The notes under the pieces are model-generated. The model did no database searches and was not told the origin of the DNA. It saw only the letters and a program-made list of their open reading frames with translations. A program made the position numbers and the translations under genes. From NCBI GenBank assembly GCA_903839965.1, contig CAIMEK010000059.1, positions 1 through 15,453 on the forward strand: a stretch of DNA of 15,453 nt. Reading direction: 5' to 3'. Source of the stretch: an uncultured Acetobacteraceae bacterium (GTDB lineage: Bacteria > Pseudomonadota > Alphaproteobacteria > Acetobacterales > Acetobacteraceae). Of the stretch, positions 12,887 through 15,453 are shown piece after piece (the stretch's first letter is position 1; every line of letters begins with the position of its first letter).

Positions 12887-15453
12887 TTACCGCTGACTGG
12901 CGTAGTGGGCGGTTTCGCGGACATCGCAGCGCAGGCAGCGACCCGCCTCCTTATCCGCTTCTTCGGGCAGCAGGGCCGAGACGACTTCGTCGAAGGTCTT
13001 GCACCGGGTCGCGGCCGGAAGTTCGTGCGGATGATGGCGCGGGCAATCGCTGGGCTCGCGCGGCACGGTCTGGTCGTATTCGAAGCTCGGCAGGATGCTG
13101 TCGAAGCGGCATTCGCCGGTCAGGTGCTTGTCGATGTTCCTGGCGGCGTTCTTGCCGTAGCCCATCGCGGTGGTGACGTTGGTCGCCCCGGTGACGAAAT
13201 CGCCGCCGGCGAACACGCTTTCGCGGCTGGTTTGCAGCGTGTAGCGGTCCACCTCCAGCCAGCCGTTGTCCTTCACGGCCAGCCCGGTGGAACGGCAGAA
13301 GTCGGTGTCCGCGCCTTCGCCAACCGCCAGCACGACGCTGCTGCAGCTGACGAACTGCACTTCGCCGGTGTCGATCGGGCGACGCCGGCCGGACGAGTCG
13401 AATTCGCCGAGCCGCGTCTTGACCACTTCGATGGCCTTGACCGCGCCGCGCTCGCCGATGATGCGATACGGCGAGGCCAGGAAGACGAAGCGCACGCCCT
13501 CGTGTTCGGCGGCCTCCACTTCCTCGATGATCGCCGGCATGTCGCGCCGCTCGCGCCGGTAGACGACGGTGACGGACGAACCCTTGCGCACCGCGGTGCG
13601 GGCGCAGTCCACCGCCGCGTTGCCGCCGCCGATGATGACCACGTGGCGGCCGAGCTTGACCTGCTCGCCGTTCGCCTCGGCCTCCAGGAAGTGCAGTGCC
13701 GAGAGCACGCCGGTCAGGTCGTTGCCGGGAACGCGGACCTCAGGTTCCTTCCAGGTGCCGATCGAGAGGAACACCGCGTCGTATTTCGCTTCCAGATCGC
13801 TCAGCGAAATGTCGAAGCCGATCTGCGAATTGAACACGAACTGCACGCCCAGGCGGCGGATGATCTCGACCTCGCGGTCGAGCGCGAGCCTGGACAGCCG
13901 ATAGGCCGGCAGCGCGAAGCGCAGCATGCCGCCGGCTTCGGAGTGGGTCTCGTAGACGACGACATCATGCCCCAGCATGCCGAGGTAGAAGGCGGCCGTC
14001 AGCCCGGCCGGGCCCGCCCCGACCACGGCGACCTTGCCGCCGCTCGCGGGCAGCCGCTTGGCGACGATGTGCGTGGCCATCGCGTCGAAGTCGTCCGACA
14101 GCAGGATGGTGTCGGCGATCAGCCGATGCACTTCCCGCATGTTGACCGACTCGTCGATCGCCTGGCGCCGGCAGCGGTTCTCGCAGGAGTGCTGGCAGAC
14201 GCGCCCGGTGGAAGCCGGCAGCGGGTTGTCCATGATGACGGATTCGAAGGCGTCCGCCATCCGGCCTTCCTTGAAGAGCTGCAGGAAGCGGGGGATGTTC
14301 ATGTGCAGCGGGCAGCTGTTCTCGCACGGCGACACGGCCAGGTCCTGGCAGACGCCGGCGGTGCAGCGCTTGGCACGGATATGGTCCTCGAACTCGTGGC
14401 GGAAGTGGCGCAGCGCGGTGAGGATCGAGTTCGGCGCGGACTGGCCTAGGCCGCACAGCGAGGTGTCGCGGATCATGCGGGCCAGCTCGTCGAGTTCGGC
14501 CAGGTCCTCTTCGCGTCCGCCGCCCTTGGTGATGCGCGTCAGCGTGCGCAGCGCCTTGTCCAGCCCGACCCGGCAGGGCGTGCACTTGCCGCACGACTCG
14601 GAGCGGGTGAACTCGATGAAGTAGCGGGCGACGTCGACCATGCAGTTGTCGTCGTCCATCACCACCATGCCGCCCGACCCCATGATCGAGCCGAGCTTGC
14701 CGAGGGTTTCGTAGTCCACCGGCGTGCTGAGCATGTCGTGCGGGATGCAGCCGCCGGAAGGACCGCCGGTCTGCACCGCCTTGACGGTGTGGCCTATGGG
14801 TGCGCCGGCGCCGGCGTCGTAGACGAACTTGGTCAGCGGCGTGCCGAGCGGGAACTCGACGAGCCCGGTGTTGCGCACCTTGCCGACCAGCGAGATCACC
14901 TTGGTGCCGGCGCTCGCATTGCTGCCGGTCTCGGCGAACCACGCCGGGCCCTTGGCGATGATGGGCGGAATGTTGAACCAGGTCTCGACGTTGTTGATGT
15001 CGGTGGGGCAGCCCCACAGGCCCTTCGCGGCCGGATACGGCGGCCGCGGCCGCGGCCGGCCCGAACGGCCTTCCAGCGAATTGATCAGCGCGGTTTCCTC
15101 GCCGCAGACGAAGGCGCCGGCGCCCTCGACCAGTTCGATGTCGAAGTCGAAGCCGCGGCCCAGGATGTCCTTGCCCAGCAGGCCGTATGCCTTGGCCTGC
15201 TCGATGGCCACGTTCAGCCGGTGCACGGCCAGCGGGTACTCGGCGCGCACATACACGATCCCCTGCGTCGCGCCCATCGTGTAAGCGCCGATGATCATGC
15301 CCTCCAGCAGCGAATGAGGATCGCCTTCGATCTCGTTGCGATTCATATAGGCGCCTGGATCGCCCTCATCGGCATTGCAGATGATGTATTTCGTGTCCGC
15401 CTTGGCCTTGGCCAGAAAATCCCACTTGTTGCCCGTCAGGAAGCCGGCCCCGC
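12887..15453 (-). CDS. hoxF: HoxF/NuoF-GltD fusion diaphorase subunit (5' end missing)
   Basis: The 854 visible residues run off the right edge and begin inside the FMN site (GAGFLTGNKW, then CNADEGDPGAYMNRN). Residues 1 to about 360 are NuoF/HoxF-like: NADH/FMN module, GAGAFVCGEETALI, and the [4Fe-4S] site Cys287, 290, 293, 333. At about residue 363 the CTAGVC segment leads into a complete GltD/NfnB-type module. This has Cys pairs CENSC (376, 380) and CQHSCENRC (419, 423, 427), an FAD motif GAGPAG (478-483), an NAD(P)H motif GGGNAA (608-613) with YRRERRDMPA after it, a C-terminal FAD motif GGD (749-751), and a final CLRCD (839-842). Canonical HoxF (about 600 residues) lacks this second half. 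The YRRER arginines suggest NADPH at the second site. It heads the visible hox operon. Any NuoE-like N-terminus or a separate hoxE lies outside the window. Confidence 0.92.
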   Translation of the reverse strand, partial: GAGFLTGNKWDFLAKAKADTKYIICNADEGDPGAYMNRNEIEGDPHSLLEGMIIGAYTMGATQGIVYVRAEYPLAVHRLNVAIEQAKAYGLLGKDILGRGFDFDIELVEGAGAFVCGEETALINSLEGRSGRPRPRPPYPAAKGLWGCPTDINNVETWFNIPPIIAKGPAWFAETGSNASAGTKVISLVGKVRNTGLVEFPLGTPLTKFVYDAGAGAPIGHTVKAVQTGGPSGGCIPHDMLSTPVDYETLGKLGSIMGSGGMVVMDDDNCMVDVARYFIEFTRSESCGKCTPCRVGLDKALRTLTRITKGGGREEDLAELDELARMIRDTSLCGLGQSAPNSILTALRHFRHEFEDHIRAKRCTAGVCQDLAVSPCENSCPLHMNIPRFLQLFKEGRMADAFESVIMDNPLPASTGRVCQHSCENRCRRQAIDESVNMREVHRLIADTILLSDDFDAMATHIVAKRLPASGGKVAVVGAGPAGLTAAFYLGMLGHDVVVYETHSEAGGMLRFALPAYRLSRLALDREVEIIRRLGVQFVFNSQIGFDISLSDLEAKYDAVFLSIGTWKEPEVRVPGNDLTGVLSALHFLEAEANGEQVKLGRHVVIIGGGNAAVDCARTAVRKGSSVTVVYRRERRDMPAIIEEVEAAEHEGVRFVFLASPYRIIGERGAVKAIEVVKTRLGEFDSSGRRRPIDTGEVQFVSCSSVVLAVGEGADTDFCRSTGLAVKDNGWLEVDRYTLQTSRESVFAGGDFVTGATNVTTAMGYGKNAARNIDKHLTGECRFDSILPSFEYDQTVPREPSDCPRHHPHELPAATRCKTFDEVVSALLPEEADKEAGRCLRCDVRETAHYASQR

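Noticed and set aside
12170..14449. Long plus-strand open frame (759 codons) across hoxU and hoxF
   Set aside because: It lies opposite clear Cys-motif genes, its product has no recognisable domain, and the composition is typical of antisense shadow frames.
15040..15062. GGCCGC simple repeat
   Set aside because: It encodes the Arg-Pro run that precedes the conserved GLWG block in NuoF-like proteins, so it is explained by coding sequence.

Overview
This is a GC-rich bacterial window, probably from an alphaproteobacterium. The MmcB-type nuclease-fold gene, the small zincin metallopeptidase and the overall GC-rich, tightly packed style suggest this; no rRNA or marker gene fixes the taxonomy. 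The main content is a hydrogen-metabolism island encoding two different soluble [NiFe]-hydrogenases. A short flank of housekeeping or stress genes lies on the left.

Left flank (1-4452). A zincin-like metallopeptidase and an Rrf2-family regulator lie on the minus strand. An MmcB-like protein lies on the plus strand, convergent with a free methionine-(R)-sulfoxide reductase on the minus strand. A molybdopterin oxidoreductase with a predicted Cys ligand to Mo/W follows on the plus strand, with no partner subunits visible.

Hydrogenase operon 1 (9442 down to 4526, perhaps 4147, minus strand). The order is hyhB, a stand-alone cyclic-nucleotide-binding-domain protein, hyhG, hyhS, hyhL and a hydrogenase maturation protease, then possibly a small one-helix membrane protein. 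Most junctions overlap or are 2 nt apart. This is a group 3b NAD(P)-linked 'sulfhydrogenase' type enzyme. A near-consensus FNR/ANR box lies upstream of hyhB at exactly the spacing expected of a class II FNR-activated promoter, so low-oxygen induction is likely.

Hinge (9443-9725). This intergenic stretch holds the FNR box for the leftward operon. For the rightward maturation protease (hoxW-like) it holds a sigma-54-type -24/-12 element and an 11-codon upstream ORF with a strong ribosome binding site, whose stop overlaps the GTG start of the protease.

Hydrogenase operon 2 (15453 down to 10208, minus strand, 5' end beyond the window). This operon is hoxF-like, hoxU, hoxY, hoxH: a group 3d bidirectional NAD-linked hydrogenase. 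The HoxF-like subunit is unusual. Its NuoF-type NADH/FMN/[4Fe-4S] module is fused to a complete GltD/NfnB-type module with two Cys clusters, FAD and NAD(P)H, carrying an arginine pattern typical of NADPH binding. If the call is right, one diaphorase could connect H2, NADH and NADPH, either as a transhydrogenase-hydrogenase or as a flavin-based bifurcating enzyme. This is the most interesting feature of the window.

Together the genes suggest a cell that exchanges electrons between H2 and pyridine nucleotides under microoxic or anoxic conditions, with two enzymes under separate control. No hyp accessory genes, tRNAs, mobile elements or CRISPR arrays are visible.
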